Source: CAKZQX01 sp034435975 (lineage in GTDB: Bacteria > Chloroflexota > Chloroflexia > Chloroflexales > Chloroflexaceae). From it: a stretch of 64,000 nucleotides of DNA. The stretch covers positions 23,139 through 87,138 of the forward strand of contig DAOTWD010000156.1 of assembly GCA_034435975.1 (NCBI GenBank), given 5' to 3'. Position numbers and translations under genes: made by a program. Positions 36,311 through 45,024 of the stretch are shown one piece after another (position 1 is the first letter of the stretch; the number at the start of each line of letters is the position of its first letter). Below the pieces are notes generated by a model, which was not told the DNA's origin, made no database searches, and worked only from the letters and a program-made list of their open reading frames with translations.

Positions 36311-37210
36311 CTACATTCCTGTGCGCTTCGTTCGTTCTGCATAACGCATTCTACGGGCAACAGTGTACCAACCTGCCACATAGCCCAGTGCGGCAGCGTA
36401 GCTCGTCAGCGCTTTGAGCGGCTTGCAGCCGGGCCGCCAGGTGGGAGCAGCAAACGAGTAGGGCAAAAAAATATTTGGGAGCAGCAGCAAGGTGCGCAAC
36501 AGCACATAACCTGCCGCGTGCAACGGTGTATACAACCAGCGCCCCCGCGCCCGTGTTGGATCAGCGCAGACTTCCTGGGCATGGCCCATACCATACAGGA
36601 AGTGTTTGTGCAACAGCGCCCGCAGGTTGTTGGGTGCCGGATGATAGACCCAGGTTTGCCCCACCAGCAGCAGACGATAGCCTCGTCGCCGTACTCGTAC
36701 GAAAAACTCGGTATCTACACCACGTATGAGCATTTCGTTAAAGCCACCGACCTGCGTAAATACGGCACGACGCATGGCACAGCAGGTTGTTGTGATGTCG
36801 CAGTAGAACGAGGGAGGGTCGGGGTTGGTCTCCTGGGTAGTAGCGACGACGGGGTGCACGATGCGTGGTACCTCGCGGGCAACGTACCGCTGCCATGCCG
36901 AGGCGTCCGGTGGTAGAATGCGTGCCGCACCTGTGACACCCACGGTCGGGTCTGCCAACAAAGGTGCGACCAGGTGCGCCACCAGGTGCGTGTTGCCCGG
37001 CAGTGCATCGTCGTCCATAAAGAGCAGCAAATCAGCGGTGGTATGCGCAACACCAAGGTTACGAGCGCGGCCATTCGGGGTAACACCTGCCACGACCTCC
37101 ACTGTCTGTGGTGGCAGGGTCTGGCGGGCAATACAGGTGCGTAATGCCTCCCCCACTCCTGTGAGCGAGGGGATGATCAGCGCTATATCCGGGATAGTGG
37201 TGGTCATCAT
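36311..37210 (-). CDS. GT2-family glycosyltransferase
   Basis: 299 residues. The GT-A core begins DIALIIPSLTGVGEALRTCI, has NGRARNLGVAHTTADLLLFM, then the metal-binding DDD (MDDDALPGN), and GGFNEMLIRGVDTEFFVRVR with an acceptor-site ED-type position. The C-terminus has hydrophobic stretches (GYVLLRTLLLLPNIFLPY, LTSYAAALGYVAGWY), so it is probably membrane-bound at the inner face, as in polysaccharide or lipid glycosyltransferases. It uses an NDP-sugar with inversion. GGAAGG upstream of ATG-ATG supports the start. Its neighbours on this strand (deacetylase, export permease) suggest one surface-polysaccharide locus. Confidence 0.88.
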   Translation of the reverse strand: MMTTTIPDIALIIPSLTGVGEALRTCIARQTLPPQTVEVVAGVTPNGRARNLGVAHTTADLLLFMDDDALPGNTHLVAHLVAPLLADPTVGVTGAARILPPDASAWQRYVAREVPRIVHPVVATTQETNPDPPSFYCDITTTCCAMRRAVFTQVGGFNEMLIRGVDTEFFVRVRRRGYRLLLVGQTWVYHPAPNNLRALLHKHFLYGMGHAQEVCADPTRARGRWLYTPLHAAGYVLLRTLLLLPNIFLPYSFAAPTWRPGCKPLKALTSYAAALGYVAGWYTVARRMRYAERTKRTGM

Positions 37211-37521
37211 CCGTACCTTCCATTATGGTTCTTGACCCCATCGATACATAAACAGGTACTGCGGCTGGTGTTCCGGGTACGTATATAGCCCTTGTGGAAG
37301 AGTCGTAAAGCAAGTGGCAGTCTAGAAGAAGCGCTTTCTCGGCTAAATTTTCGCCTTCGGTGAAGTGTTAAGGAAATGGAGTGGGCGCACGGTCGTGTAC
37401 CCCTCCATCCGCCGCAGGCAAAACAGACGTTGTGTTTGAGCGATCGTATCCATCCTGTCATTAACAGAACTTACTATGTTATACTACGTTTCAATCACAC
37501 ATTCGCACGAGGAGGTGCCAC
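37211..37521. other. Intergenic region upstream of small membrane-protein gene
   Basis: About 310 bases. TATACT at 37480-37485 is a likely -10 box of the small gene but no clear -35 is seen. The rest shows nothing recognisable. Confidence 0.35.
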
Positions 37522-37659
37522 ATGCAGACGCATAATTGGGACAATCCGAACGAGAAACAGAATGAGGAATCGGAAACCCATGCTTCTCCATGGGTCTGGT
37601 TGATCGATCTGCTGGTGGTCTTGATGCTCATCGCGGCGGCTTTCTGGCTGGCTGGCTAA
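37522..37659 (+). CDS. Small single-pass membrane protein (45 aa)
   Basis: The 45-residue frame reads MQTHNWDNPNEKQNEESETH then ASPWVWLIDLLVVLMLIAAA, ending FWLAG. Ribosome site GGAGGT lies five bases upstream and TATACT 37 bases before the start. The acidic polar head and a single C-terminal helix make a tail-anchored or N-in membrane protein. It differs from the 37-residue protein at 11098 in sequence but has the same build. Function unknown. Confidence 0.68.
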   Translation: MQTHNWDNPNEKQNEESETHASPWVWLIDLLVVLMLIAAAFWLAG

Positions 37660-37692
37660 AGCTGCCATAGCAGGTGTCAGGTAGCCATGGAC

Positions 37693-37778
37693 GCCCGACG
37701 CTGCAGGGATCGTGACGGGTGGTTAGCCGAAGAACAGATGAGGTAATTGCTGGCTGATCCAGAGGGAGAGCGTCGGGC
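37693..37778 (+). other. Structured region after small membrane-protein gene
   Basis: GCCCGACGCT (37693-37702) pairs perfectly with AGCGTCGGGC (37769-37778), enclosing 66 bases with further short helices. It begins 33 bases after the small ORF and may be a 3' UTR element or small RNA; a plain inverted repeat by chance is possible. Confidence 0.35.
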
Positions 37779-37881
37779 CAGGGCCAGCAGTGAAGAGACT
37801 TCATCAGGATAAACGCTGGTTCTGTTCTTTTTGCTGTGCTCTTTATGGTGAGAATCACGTTATATGTTCCTGAACCAGGTC

Positions 37882-38721
37882 TTAGATCAAAACGGTAGCA
37901 ATAGCCTGTTCCAGATCAAGGGTCGGTTCACCTGGTTGCAACCATACCAGAAACTCGATATTTCCGGCTGGCCCGGTCAGCGGCGAGCGCGTTAATCCGC
38001 GAGGTGGTATGTGCAGATCAACCGTGGCTGCCAGCACCTCGTGCAACACGCTCCGATGAACAGCCGGATCGCGCACAACCCCGCCCTTGCCTACCTGTTG
38101 TGGGCCAGCCTCGAACTGGGGTTTGATCAACGCTACCATCCATGTCTCCGGTGACACCAGGCGTTGGACGGCGGGTAAAACGAGGCGGAGTGAAATAAAT
38201 GAGACATCAATCGTGGCGCACTGCACCTGTAGTAGGGCAGGATCCACGTCAGGCAGTGCTATGTCCGCATCGCTTGCGTATGTCTTCGTTCCGCCTGGTT
38301 GGGGTAAAGCGTCCAGATAGCGAATGTTGGTACGTTCGAGCACCGTGACTCGTGCATCCCGGCGCAAGCGCCAGTCAAGCAGGCCATAGCCAACATCGAC
38401 CGCATAGACATGTCTGGCACCACGTTGTAGTAACACATCAGTGAAGCCACCCGTCGATGCACCGACATCGAGAGCCGTTAATCCAGCCGGGTTGAGACCG
38501 AAGGTATCCAGGGCATGCGCCAGCTTAAAGCCGCCACGACTGACATACGGCAATGGTGCCGCAATGCTCACGTCACTCTCAGGACTGACTGCATACCCCG
38601 GTCGGGTTTGCACCTGGTTATCGACCCGCACTGCACCAGCCATGATCAGCGCCTGCGCTCTGGTGCGGCTTTCAGCCAGACCACGGATAACCAGCAACTG
38701 GTCAAGCCGTGTTCGGGACAT
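37882..38721 (-). CDS. tlyA: TlyA-family rRNA 2'-O-methyltransferase
   Basis: 279 residues from ATG at 38721, which gives the typical N-terminus MSRTRLDQLLVIRGLAESRT with an S4-like RNA-binding domain (RAQALIMAGAVRVDN). The SAM domain follows: YVSRGGFKLAHAL, LDVGASTGGFTDVLLQ, VYAVDVGYGLLDWRLR and ATIDVSFISLRLVLP, where the K-D-K-E catalytic set of the FtsJ/RrmJ fold lies. In other bacteria TlyA methylates 16S and/or 23S rRNA. The start overlaps the stop of the preceding gene (TAATG), so translation is coupled. GGAGG lies in the end of that gene. Confidence 0.93.
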   Translation of the reverse strand: MSRTRLDQLLVIRGLAESRTRAQALIMAGAVRVDNQVQTRPGYAVSPESDVSIAAPLPYVSRGGFKLAHALDTFGLNPAGLTALDVGASTGGFTDVLLQRGARHVYAVDVGYGLLDWRLRRDARVTVLERTNIRYLDALPQPGGTKTYASDADIALPDVDPALLQVQCATIDVSFISLRLVLPAVQRLVSPETWMVALIKPQFEAGPQQVGKGGVVRDPAVHRSVLHEVLAATVDLHIPPRGLTRSPLTGPAGNIEFLVWLQPGEPTLDLEQAIATVLI

Positions 38722-39059
38722 TAGCGCTGTGCCTCCATACGGGCAATATCGCTCTCCAGGTCGGCAATATAGCTCTTTATCCATTCGGGCGCATTCTTGC
38801 CTTCAGTCACCAGGCGCGAACGGAGGCGACGCAGTTCAGCTTTGCGTTGCTGTAGCTCAGCCTCAATATCCGGCAGTGACGGTTTTGCAACAGTGCTATC
38901 GAGTTCTGGAAGCTGATCAAGATAGTTCACCACTAAATCGGTAATCAATTGCGGTAAATCTACACCCTGTTCCAGCACCAGTGCTTCCAGCTTACGGCGA
39001 TGCTCACGCGTCAAGAACAGACGGGTGGGAATCGTAAATAAGCCCTCTTGCATGGTCAT
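38721..39059 (-). CDS. Small helical protein, ribbon-helix-helix-like
   Basis: 112 residues. GGAGGAGC directly precedes the ATG at 39059. The N-terminal 45 residues (FTIPTRLFLTREHRRKLEAL, then LPQLITDLVVNYL) look like a ribbon-helix-helix DNA-binding fold, followed by a coiled coil (DIEAELQQRKAELRRLRSRL) and another helix. I do not recognise a specific family. Its stop overlaps tlyA, so the two form an operon, perhaps an autoregulator of it or an unrelated partner. Confidence 0.72.
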   Translation of the reverse strand: MTMQEGLFTIPTRLFLTREHRRKLEALVLEQGVDLPQLITDLVVNYLDQLPELDSTVAKPSLPDIEAELQQRKAELRRLRSRLVTEGKNAPEWIKSYIADLESDIARMEAQR

Positions 39060-39592
39060 TGGTTGCTCCTCCTTACGTGTATTATCTTTATTATACCGTA
39101 TCTCAGTGGTGGAACCGGGTTGATGTGACCGTTTAAGATATTTCTATGTTTCTCACATGGTCTGTCTCTCTATACTCCAACGAGACGTCCCCTGGGGAGG
39201 AAGGCGTGGTGCGGCTTCAATATCTGGTGCGGCGCGGCAAAGCCGCGCCAGAAAGGAACCATGCGCGGGGGCCTGCGGCCCCCGCGCCCCGGCTGTGGTG
39301 AAGTCCCGTTGTAATACTATAGTATTATGCGTGTTAGCGGAGCAAGTATACGCATAACAATAGTACGAACAAGAGACATATAGCCTCTGAATATGTATTG
39401 TTTTTACCTGGAATTAACATTTCTATACATATTCACAACGGGAATCTGAAAATTAGCAGTTTTTGTATGAAAATGGTACATATAGCGTAACTTTTTGTTG
39501 AAACCAGTGGTTATATATTATAGAGGTGGGATGCATGATCCCTGCCGTAATCCTTGACCAGGACGTATACTATACACATAAGGAGTCCCGCA
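39060..39592. other. Intergenic region with repeat
   Basis: About 530 bases: a family-2 element (39171-39322) and AT-rich DNA ahead of the response regulator gene. TTGTTG at 39495 with TTATAG at 39518 may be its promoter, but the boxes are weak. Confidence 0.4.
39171..39322 (+). repeat. Family-2 intergenic element, copy b
   Basis: Ends are TATACTCCAACGAGACG and the inverted GTCCCGTTGTAATACTATAG. Inside are GGCGCGGC-AAA-GCCGCGCC and a GCGCGGGGGCC-TGC-GGCCCCCGCGC hairpin, the latter also seen in family-1 copy A, so modules are shared between families. Confidence 0.68.
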
Positions 39593-40270
39593 ATGCATAT
39601 TCTGGTGGCTGATGATGATATACCCAGTGTCAAGTTAACATCATTTATTCTGGAAGAAGCCGGATACCGCGTCTATAAAGTATATGATGCCGGGACTATT
39701 CTGCAATCCGTTGAGCAACACAACCCTGATCTGATCCTGCTTGATGTGATGATGCCCAAGTCAAGTGGGTTTGATATCTGCCGCCAGATTCGCCGTACAT
39801 CAGATGTGCCGATCATTTTTCTATCGGGACGGTCGCAGTTGCAGGATCGTGTGATGGGGCTTCAAATAGGTGGTGATGACTATCTGGTCAAACCGTTTGA
39901 ACCATCGGAATTACTGGCGCGGGTGGAAGCGGTTCTCCGCCGCCGCAATAGTGATATACTGAATCCCTCCGCTCGTCTGAGCCAGGGCGGGTTAACACTT
40001 GATCCGGTTGAACACAAGGTTATATTTGAAGACCGGTCAGTGGAACTAACGCCGTTGGAGTTTCGGTTGCTCTACTATCTGATGAAAAATTCGGGGCGTG
40101 TGCTGAGTACCAGCCAGATTCTCAGCAAAGTCTGGGGATATGATTATGAAGGCGAGAGCAATCTCGTAGCGGTCTACATTCGTCGCCTGCGCACGAAAAT
40201 TGAGAGCGACCCGGAGCATCCACAGCACGTCATTACGGTGCGGAACCTGGGGTACAAATTTGAGGCGTAG
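39593..40270 (+). CDS. OmpR/PhoB-type response regulator
   Basis: 225 residues from ATG at 39593, which follows AAGGAG by seven bases. Receiver domain: DDD at 7-9, phospho-acceptor D51 (LILLDVMMPK), S/T in FLSGRSQ and K in YLVKPFEP. The winged-helix output domain (VELTPLEFRLLYYLMKNSGR, then VWGYDYEGESNLVAVYIRRL) binds DNA after phosphorylation. It is followed after 240 bases by a sensor kinase gene that is probably its partner. Confidence 0.94.
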   Translation: MHILVADDDIPSVKLTSFILEEAGYRVYKVYDAGTILQSVEQHNPDLILLDVMMPKSSGFDICRQIRRTSDVPIIFLSGRSQLQDRVMGLQIGGDDYLVKPFEPSELLARVEAVLRRRNSDILNPSARLSQGGLTLDPVEHKVIFEDRSVELTPLEFRLLYYLMKNSGRVLSTSQILSKVWGYDYEGESNLVAVYIRRLRTKIESDPEHPQHVITVRNLGYKFEA

Positions 40271-40312
40271 CATGGATGTATCTGTTCAGGAGAACGGTCG
40301 CCCCACACCGTC

Positions 40313-40371
40313 CTGTGCCACTCCGTTGGGGCGGCACAGGAACCGCGGATGAAGCCCTGCTATTCCAGGGC
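40313..40371 (+). terminator. Two hairpins after the response regulator gene
   Basis: CTGTGCC/GGCACAG (40313-40339) and GCCCTG/CAGGGC (40354-40371) follow the stop. There is no strong T-run directly after either, so termination is probably partial, allowing readthrough to the kinase gene. Confidence 0.4.
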
Positions 40372-40508
40372 TGAAGCTCCTGGTGCTCTACGGGCTATTT
40401 TTGTAAAAGATGTCAGGCAGCACGTTTATTTGATATGATACTACTCGGGTACGTGTACATGGTTGCAAGCTGTGATTGCCAACCTTGCTCTGTCAGGAAA
40501 GGCTTGTT

Positions 40509-42731
40509 ATGGCTACCGGTGGACTGTTGCGGATGCATAGGCGGCCCTGGTTAAAAAGCTATGGGCGTGATCAGGTACGCCTGTTCTTACCGTTGCCTAT
40601 GTTTGCGCTTATCTGGGTGTTTGCCAATCTGCAGCTCCCCATCGCAGCATCGATGGCGCTGTGTGGATATGCACTGGTTAATCTCATACTGCTGGTGCTG
40701 GTACGTGCTTCCCCGTTTCGTCACATACATCGTTGGTATGCGATCTTGCATGGAAGCTCGCTGCTGAGTGACGCTGTGCTCGTGCTGGTGTTATTGATCA
40801 CCCTGGGGCCGCTGAATCTGGTGGTTTTTCCAACCTGCATCGTGTTGATCATCAAAATGCTCCTCTATCGGCGTTATTTTATGTGGATGCTCCTGGTGCC
40901 AACGTTGATCGGCCCTGTCTATCTGGCATCACTGGCATTCATTCAGCTACAGCAGTCTGATCACGCACTATCCTGGTCGGCTCAGGTGGCTTTCTGGGGG
41001 CTGGTGATCAGTAGCATTGGCTTTGTGAGTATGATCATTTTGCTCGCACAGTATCACATGTACGAAAATACCCGTCTGCTTAAACAGATGGAGCGGGATC
41101 ACGTCGCCTATATTGACCGTATCCGCGAAATGGAAAGCATTAGCAATGATCTGCGCGTTCGTATCCGGGGCCAACAGGCCCTGGAAGAGAGTTTGCGTGC
41201 GGTGACTGGCTCATTAACCCTCGAAAGCGTGTTTCGTCGGATACTGGACAATACGATGCTCATGCTCGGCACTACCCGCGTATCGGCAGCGGCCCTCTCA
41301 TTGATCACCGACTCTGGAGTTGTACACCATACACTGGCTCCAGAAATGGTATTGCCCACCGGATGGCATGAGCCGCTGATCCGGCATATGCTGCGTGAGC
41401 AGAGGGTACTCATTGTCAATGATACGCTGCGTGAACGTGAATGGCATGATCTGTACCGCAGCGGCGTGGCAGCTCTCTTGACCGTCCCGCTGATCGATCC
41501 GAATGATGCTGTTCGCGGTGCCTTGACGGTCATGAGTACGCAACGCGAGGCATTTACGTCTACTGAGGTTCGACACTTGAATTCGTTTGGTATTCAGGCC
41601 AGTATTGCAATTACGAATGCGGAGATGCATTCCCAACTGGCCCGCCAGGAAGCCATGTTAGAAGCGATCCTCCGCGATATTGGCGATGGTCTGGTCGTCT
41701 TCAATGACCAGGATGAGATAGTGTTAACCAATCCAGTGGCATTGCAGGCGCTTGCGGCTCATGGTGCAGCGGAGTCGAGTTTGTACGAGCATTTAGTGCA
41801 TCTGGCCCATGATGTTCAAGCTAGGGAAGCAGGCATGCTGCGCCGCGAATTGCGAGCGGGGGTGCCTGATGATCACGACGATCTGGTCTATGAAGCGTTT
41901 GCGTCTCTGGTACGAATTGACCAGGACAGTCGGGCGCTGGTGGCGATTGTTCTGCACGATATTAGTAATCATAAAGCCGAAGAGCGTGCACGTACCGAGT
42001 TTATTTCAATGGTTTCGCACGAGTTGCGTAATCCGCTGAATACGCTCAATGGGTTTCTCAAAGTGGTATTGCAGGGGCGTGCCGGGCCGTTGCTCGATCT
42101 CCAGCAAGAGTTTCTGGAGTTGGCCGATGAACAGGCGGAGAAACTCAAGGCGCGCATTAAGGAATTGCAGGACTTCAATCGTCTCGATGCGGGGCGGTTG
42201 CACCTGCAACCTGCCTGGTGTGATGTATCGGCGCTGATTCTCGCTACCAGTTCCCGGCTCCAACTTCAGGTTGAGCAAGCCGGGTTAACGCTGGAATGCC
42301 ATGTGTCACCAGAACTCCCGGAAAGCCGTATGGATAGCGAGCGTATAAGCCAGGTGCTGACCAACCTGGTCGAGAATGCAATCAAGGCCACGCCTGCTGG
42401 CGGCTCGATTGTGATTGCTGCCGATGTATGTGATACCGAAATCCAGGTGTCAGTAAGTGATACAGGTATCGGTATTTCACCTGAAGATCAGACAAAAATA
42501 TTTGATCGGTTTTATCGTGCCGAGAAAACGACCGCATATCACGGCACAAACATGGGCCTTGGGTTGTCAATTTGCAAGCAGATCGTCGAAGGGCACTATG
42601 GCCGTATCTGGGTTGAAAGCGAGGTTGGTAAAGGTAGTCGGTTTGTGTTCACCATCCCCATTGTTGCCCAAGAACATATGCTAGAAATAGCGCATACGGT
42701 TCAGGGTTCTAGCAGCTCTCCCACAATCTGA
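40509..42731 (+). CDS. Membrane sensor histidine kinase with GAF and PAS-like domains
   Basis: 740 residues from ATG at 40509 (CAGGAAAGG upstream). Six hydrophobic helices occupy about the first 200 residues (MFALIWVFANLQLPIAASMA, LVVFPTCIVLIIKMLLY and others). A coiled coil, a GAF domain (about 225-375: MLGTTRVSAAALSLI, LTVPLIDPN) and a PAS-like part (AILRDIGDGLVVFNDQDEIV) follow. The kinase core has the H box EFISMVSHELRNPLNTLNGF with His504, N box NLVENAIKATP, G1 VSDTGIGI, F box IFDRFYRAEK and G2 GLGLSICKQIV. It should autophosphorylate and signal to the response regulator encoded just upstream. The stimulus is unknown. Confidence 0.93.
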   Translation: MATGGLLRMHRRPWLKSYGRDQVRLFLPLPMFALIWVFANLQLPIAASMALCGYALVNLILLVLVRASPFRHIHRWYAILHGSSLLSDAVLVLVLLITLGPLNLVVFPTCIVLIIKMLLYRRYFMWMLLVPTLIGPVYLASLAFIQLQQSDHALSWSAQVAFWGLVISSIGFVSMIILLAQYHMYENTRLLKQMERDHVAYIDRIREMESISNDLRVRIRGQQALEESLRAVTGSLTLESVFRRILDNTMLMLGTTRVSAAALSLITDSGVVHHTLAPEMVLPTGWHEPLIRHMLREQRVLIVNDTLREREWHDLYRSGVAALLTVPLIDPNDAVRGALTVMSTQREAFTSTEVRHLNSFGIQASIAITNAEMHSQLARQEAMLEAILRDIGDGLVVFNDQDEIVLTNPVALQALAAHGAAESSLYEHLVHLAHDVQAREAGMLRRELRAGVPDDHDDLVYEAFASLVRIDQDSRALVAIVLHDISNHKAEERARTEFISMVSHELRNPLNTLNGFLKVVLQGRAGPLLDLQQEFLELADEQAEKLKARIKELQDFNRLDAGRLHLQPAWCDVSALILATSSRLQLQVEQAGLTLECHVSPELPESRMDSERISQVLTNLVENAIKATPAGGSIVIAADVCDTEIQVSVSDTGIGISPEDQTKIFDRFYRAEKTTAYHGTNMGLGLSICKQIVEGHYGRIWVESEVGKGSRFVFTIPIVAQEHMLEIAHTVQGSSSSPTI

Positions 42732-43075
42732 GATCGTGCCGTAGATGTCATGGATAAACATCTTTGCATAGAATACGGGAAACTCAATGGCTGAGTTTTA
42801 CACATTGTTTACCATCGTATCCATAAGTGTTCAGCTGGTACCCGTTCAGGGGAGGTGGTTGGGTGGGGCCTATCCCTCCTGGAATTTCTTTTTCGACCCG
42901 TTAGAGCGGCTTTGCCTCCATAACGGGCAGAAAAGAGAGTTGCCCGATGCCGCAGGCCCTCGCCCCTGCTGGCGGACATTTCCTGGAACGGACATATTCA
43001 CCTGTACGTCAGTCCGATAGAAAACATGCGTGATAGATGGTAAATGAACACGTTAACGCTGAATGAGGGTTGCTT
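42732..43075. other. Intergenic region with family-1 element
   Basis: About 340 bases, half of them family-1 copy C. No gene is supported. The ribosome site GAGGG at 43065-43069 belongs to the radical-SAM-like gene. Confidence 0.45.
42837..42995 (+). repeat. Family-1 intergenic element, copy C
   Basis: It begins GGTACCCGTTCAGG and ends CCTGGAACGGACA, near-perfect inverted ends. Then follow the T-rich word AATTTCTTTTTCG and hairpin 2, CCCGTTA (42897-42903) with TAACGGG (42921-42927), loop carrying GGCTTTG. The stem sequence shares nothing with the stems of copies A, B and D, yet pairs perfectly. Confidence 0.7.
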
Positions 43076-44242
43076 GTGAATGTAGCACTGATTGCTTTAG
43101 CAAATGATGAAATTCCGGTGATACCCCCGCTGACTCTGGCTTATATTGCAGCGGTGCTGGAACATCAGCGCCATATTGTACGGATCTATGATCTGGCGCT
43201 GATCTCTGGCCATTCCCTTACCAGGGCACTGGAGCTACTACGCAGGTTTGACCCGCAGGTGGTGATCGTCGTTGGTGAGCAGATAGCCCGTTTAGAAGCT
43301 GCGGTACAGGTTCTACGCAGCCAGAACAGTAATATTGTACCGATGCAGCTGCGACGTGATAAACTGGCTCAGGGACAGGCATGTGCCACTATTCTGGCCT
43401 GGTTTGATCAGCAGTCTAAAGATGACCGTCTGGGGATCCGGAACCGGTCTGATCCCGATCTCGGATTGAAGGCCGATCTGGATCGGCTGCCCCTCCCGGC
43501 CCGCCATCTATTGGCGCTGGAAGAGTATGGTCTGCGCGCTGTTGGTCATGAACTACAGACGACGGTTCTCGTGGGTCTGCAAGCTGAGGCCGATACGATG
43601 GCAGTGACCTTGCGTTCTCCCTCCCGGATTGTGACAGAACTGCGCAGTGTATCGCGCGAGTATGGTATACGGCATTATCTCTTTCCAGCAATATCGCTGA
43701 CCATTGATCGCCTATGGTTGCATGAGTTCTTGATGCGCCTCACCGAGGCAGATCTGCATATTTCCTGGGAAGGGTCGGTTGATGCACTGCAACTCGATGA
43801 AGCGCTGCTCGCAGCCATGGCGCGCTCGGGCTGTGAAAAATTGCGATTCTGCTTCAATACGAACGAGGTATTTGAGTCGGTAGCGTTGCGTTCTCAGATA
43901 CGACAAACGGTCGCACTGGCGCATCAGTTTCATATTTCTGTCCTGGGTGAATTCGAACTGGACTCAACGTTCAAGGCCATCCCGCATCTAGTTGATGTGT
44001 CGGCAACCTTCGGGTTGGATGATGCCACCTTTACTATTCGCGCCGATACAGAGGTGGCACAGGCAGAGTCTGAGGCGGCTCGTAAACGGTATCAGGTCAG
44101 CCGACTCCGTCAGCAATTGATTGATCGGTTCGGCTTTGCTATCGGTACATTGTTGTGGCTGTTGCACAACTCGCGGATTGGTGTGGTGCTGGGGGATGAG
44201 CGGGGGATGGATCGGGAAGAACCGAGTGATGTTCCTGTCTAG
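43076..44242 (+). CDS. B12-binding/radical-SAM-like protein lacking the cluster cysteines
   Basis: 388 residues from GTG at 43076 (GAGGG upstream). The N-terminus NVALIALANDEIPVIPPLTL and LAYIAAVLEHQRHIVRIYDL match the B12-binding domain of BchE-type enzymes, but no DxHxxG cobalamin motif is present. LPLPARHLL (138-146) is the usual linker before the radical-SAM barrel, and RSPSRIVTELRSV with FPAISLTIDRLWLHEFL matches barrel strand 2-3. The segment that should carry CxxxCxxC reads TTVLVGLQAEADTMAVTL, with no cysteine. So the fold seems kept and the [4Fe-4S] site gone. A pseudoenzyme or a regulator is likely. Interruption by sequencing error is unlikely since the frame is whole. Confidence 0.75.
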   Translation: MNVALIALANDEIPVIPPLTLAYIAAVLEHQRHIVRIYDLALISGHSLTRALELLRRFDPQVVIVVGEQIARLEAAVQVLRSQNSNIVPMQLRRDKLAQGQACATILAWFDQQSKDDRLGIRNRSDPDLGLKADLDRLPLPARHLLALEEYGLRAVGHELQTTVLVGLQAEADTMAVTLRSPSRIVTELRSVSREYGIRHYLFPAISLTIDRLWLHEFLMRLTEADLHISWEGSVDALQLDEALLAAMARSGCEKLRFCFNTNEVFESVALRSQIRQTVALAHQFHISVLGEFELDSTFKAIPHLVDVSATFGLDDATFTIRADTEVAQAESEAARKRYQVSRLRQQLIDRFGFAIGTLLWLLHNSRIGVVLGDERGMDREEPSDVPV

Positions 44243-44321
44243 CCGGTCAGCAGCGCCTGATATACCCGCAAGCCTGCTACCTCTATGATGCTGATTGCAA
44301 TACGTGTGCCATATGTGGTGG

Positions 44322-44759
44322 TTACTCTTTAAAATGATCGCCCCGCTGCACCTGTATCTGGATACGATTCTCGCCAGCCAGGGTACTCAACAGCAAACTG
44401 ACCAGCGAGATAATGATACCACCCCACAGAGCGGCCCAGAAGTCGTTGACATAAAACTCGATGCCCATCCCACGCGCTACCTCCGACGCCAGTGCCAGCA
44501 ATGTGGCGTTGATCACCAGACCAAACAGCCCCAGAGTTAGCAGCATGAGCGGACAGGTCAGCATGATCAGCAGTGGACGGATCAACGCATTGAGCAGGCC
44601 GAATACTATCGCAACAATGCCCAGTTGCCATCCGGGGCCAATAAATTCAAGGCCCGGGACAATCCATACTGCGGCGAAGATCGCCAGCGTACTGATCAGC
44701 CAGCGCAGGATCAACCGCCGCAGATCAAACGCCTGTTCGTGTTCATGCATCTTTTCCAT
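44322..44759 (-). CDS. Phage-holin-family (4-TMS) membrane protein
   Basis: 145 residues from the ATG that gives MEKMHEHEQAF (GAGGA eight bases upstream). Four helices are clear: LRWLISTLAIFAAVWIVPGL, WQLGIVAIVFGLLNALIRPL, LLTLGLFGLVINATLLAL and AALWGGIIISLVSLLLSTL. The pattern, including GLLNALIRPLL and VINA, fits the mycobacterial 4-TMS holin-like family (PF04020), found widely in bacteria without a phage. Its role is not known; no lysis genes are nearby. It is convergent with the gene before it and divergent from apaG. Confidence 0.87.
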   Translation of the reverse strand: MEKMHEHEQAFDLRRLILRWLISTLAIFAAVWIVPGLEFIGPGWQLGIVAIVFGLLNALIRPLLIMLTCPLMLLTLGLFGLVINATLLALASEVARGMGIEFYVNDFWAALWGGIIISLVSLLLSTLAGENRIQIQVQRGDHFKE

Positions 44760-45024
44760 AACATTCGTTCCTCGCATTCTCTGGATATACGCGGTGATAT
44801 GGTCAACGCGCTTGTTCGCCTGTGGCCGCGTGTTTCTCCGGTTTAGCCCGGTGCTGCACTACTACACTGACCGTAACGGTTTGTGTTCTCATGGTACCAC
44901 GTCTTTTCCACCTTTGATGATCATGTGCATGGCACCGCTATCGCCTGTGGTATAATAGGGAAACGCCGGAGTTTATGTTCTACATACTACTCGCCCTCAG
45001 TTGTAATGCAGGGAGTGCATTCTC

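Noticed and set aside
16280..37450. Shared words TTTTCGCCTTCGG and CGGTCGTGTA at about 16295 and 37347
   Set aside because: The likeness is limited to two short words, too weak to call a repeat family.
44322..44759. Prophage because of a holin-family gene
   Set aside because: No other phage gene is near, and this 4-TMS family is common in bacterial chromosomes.
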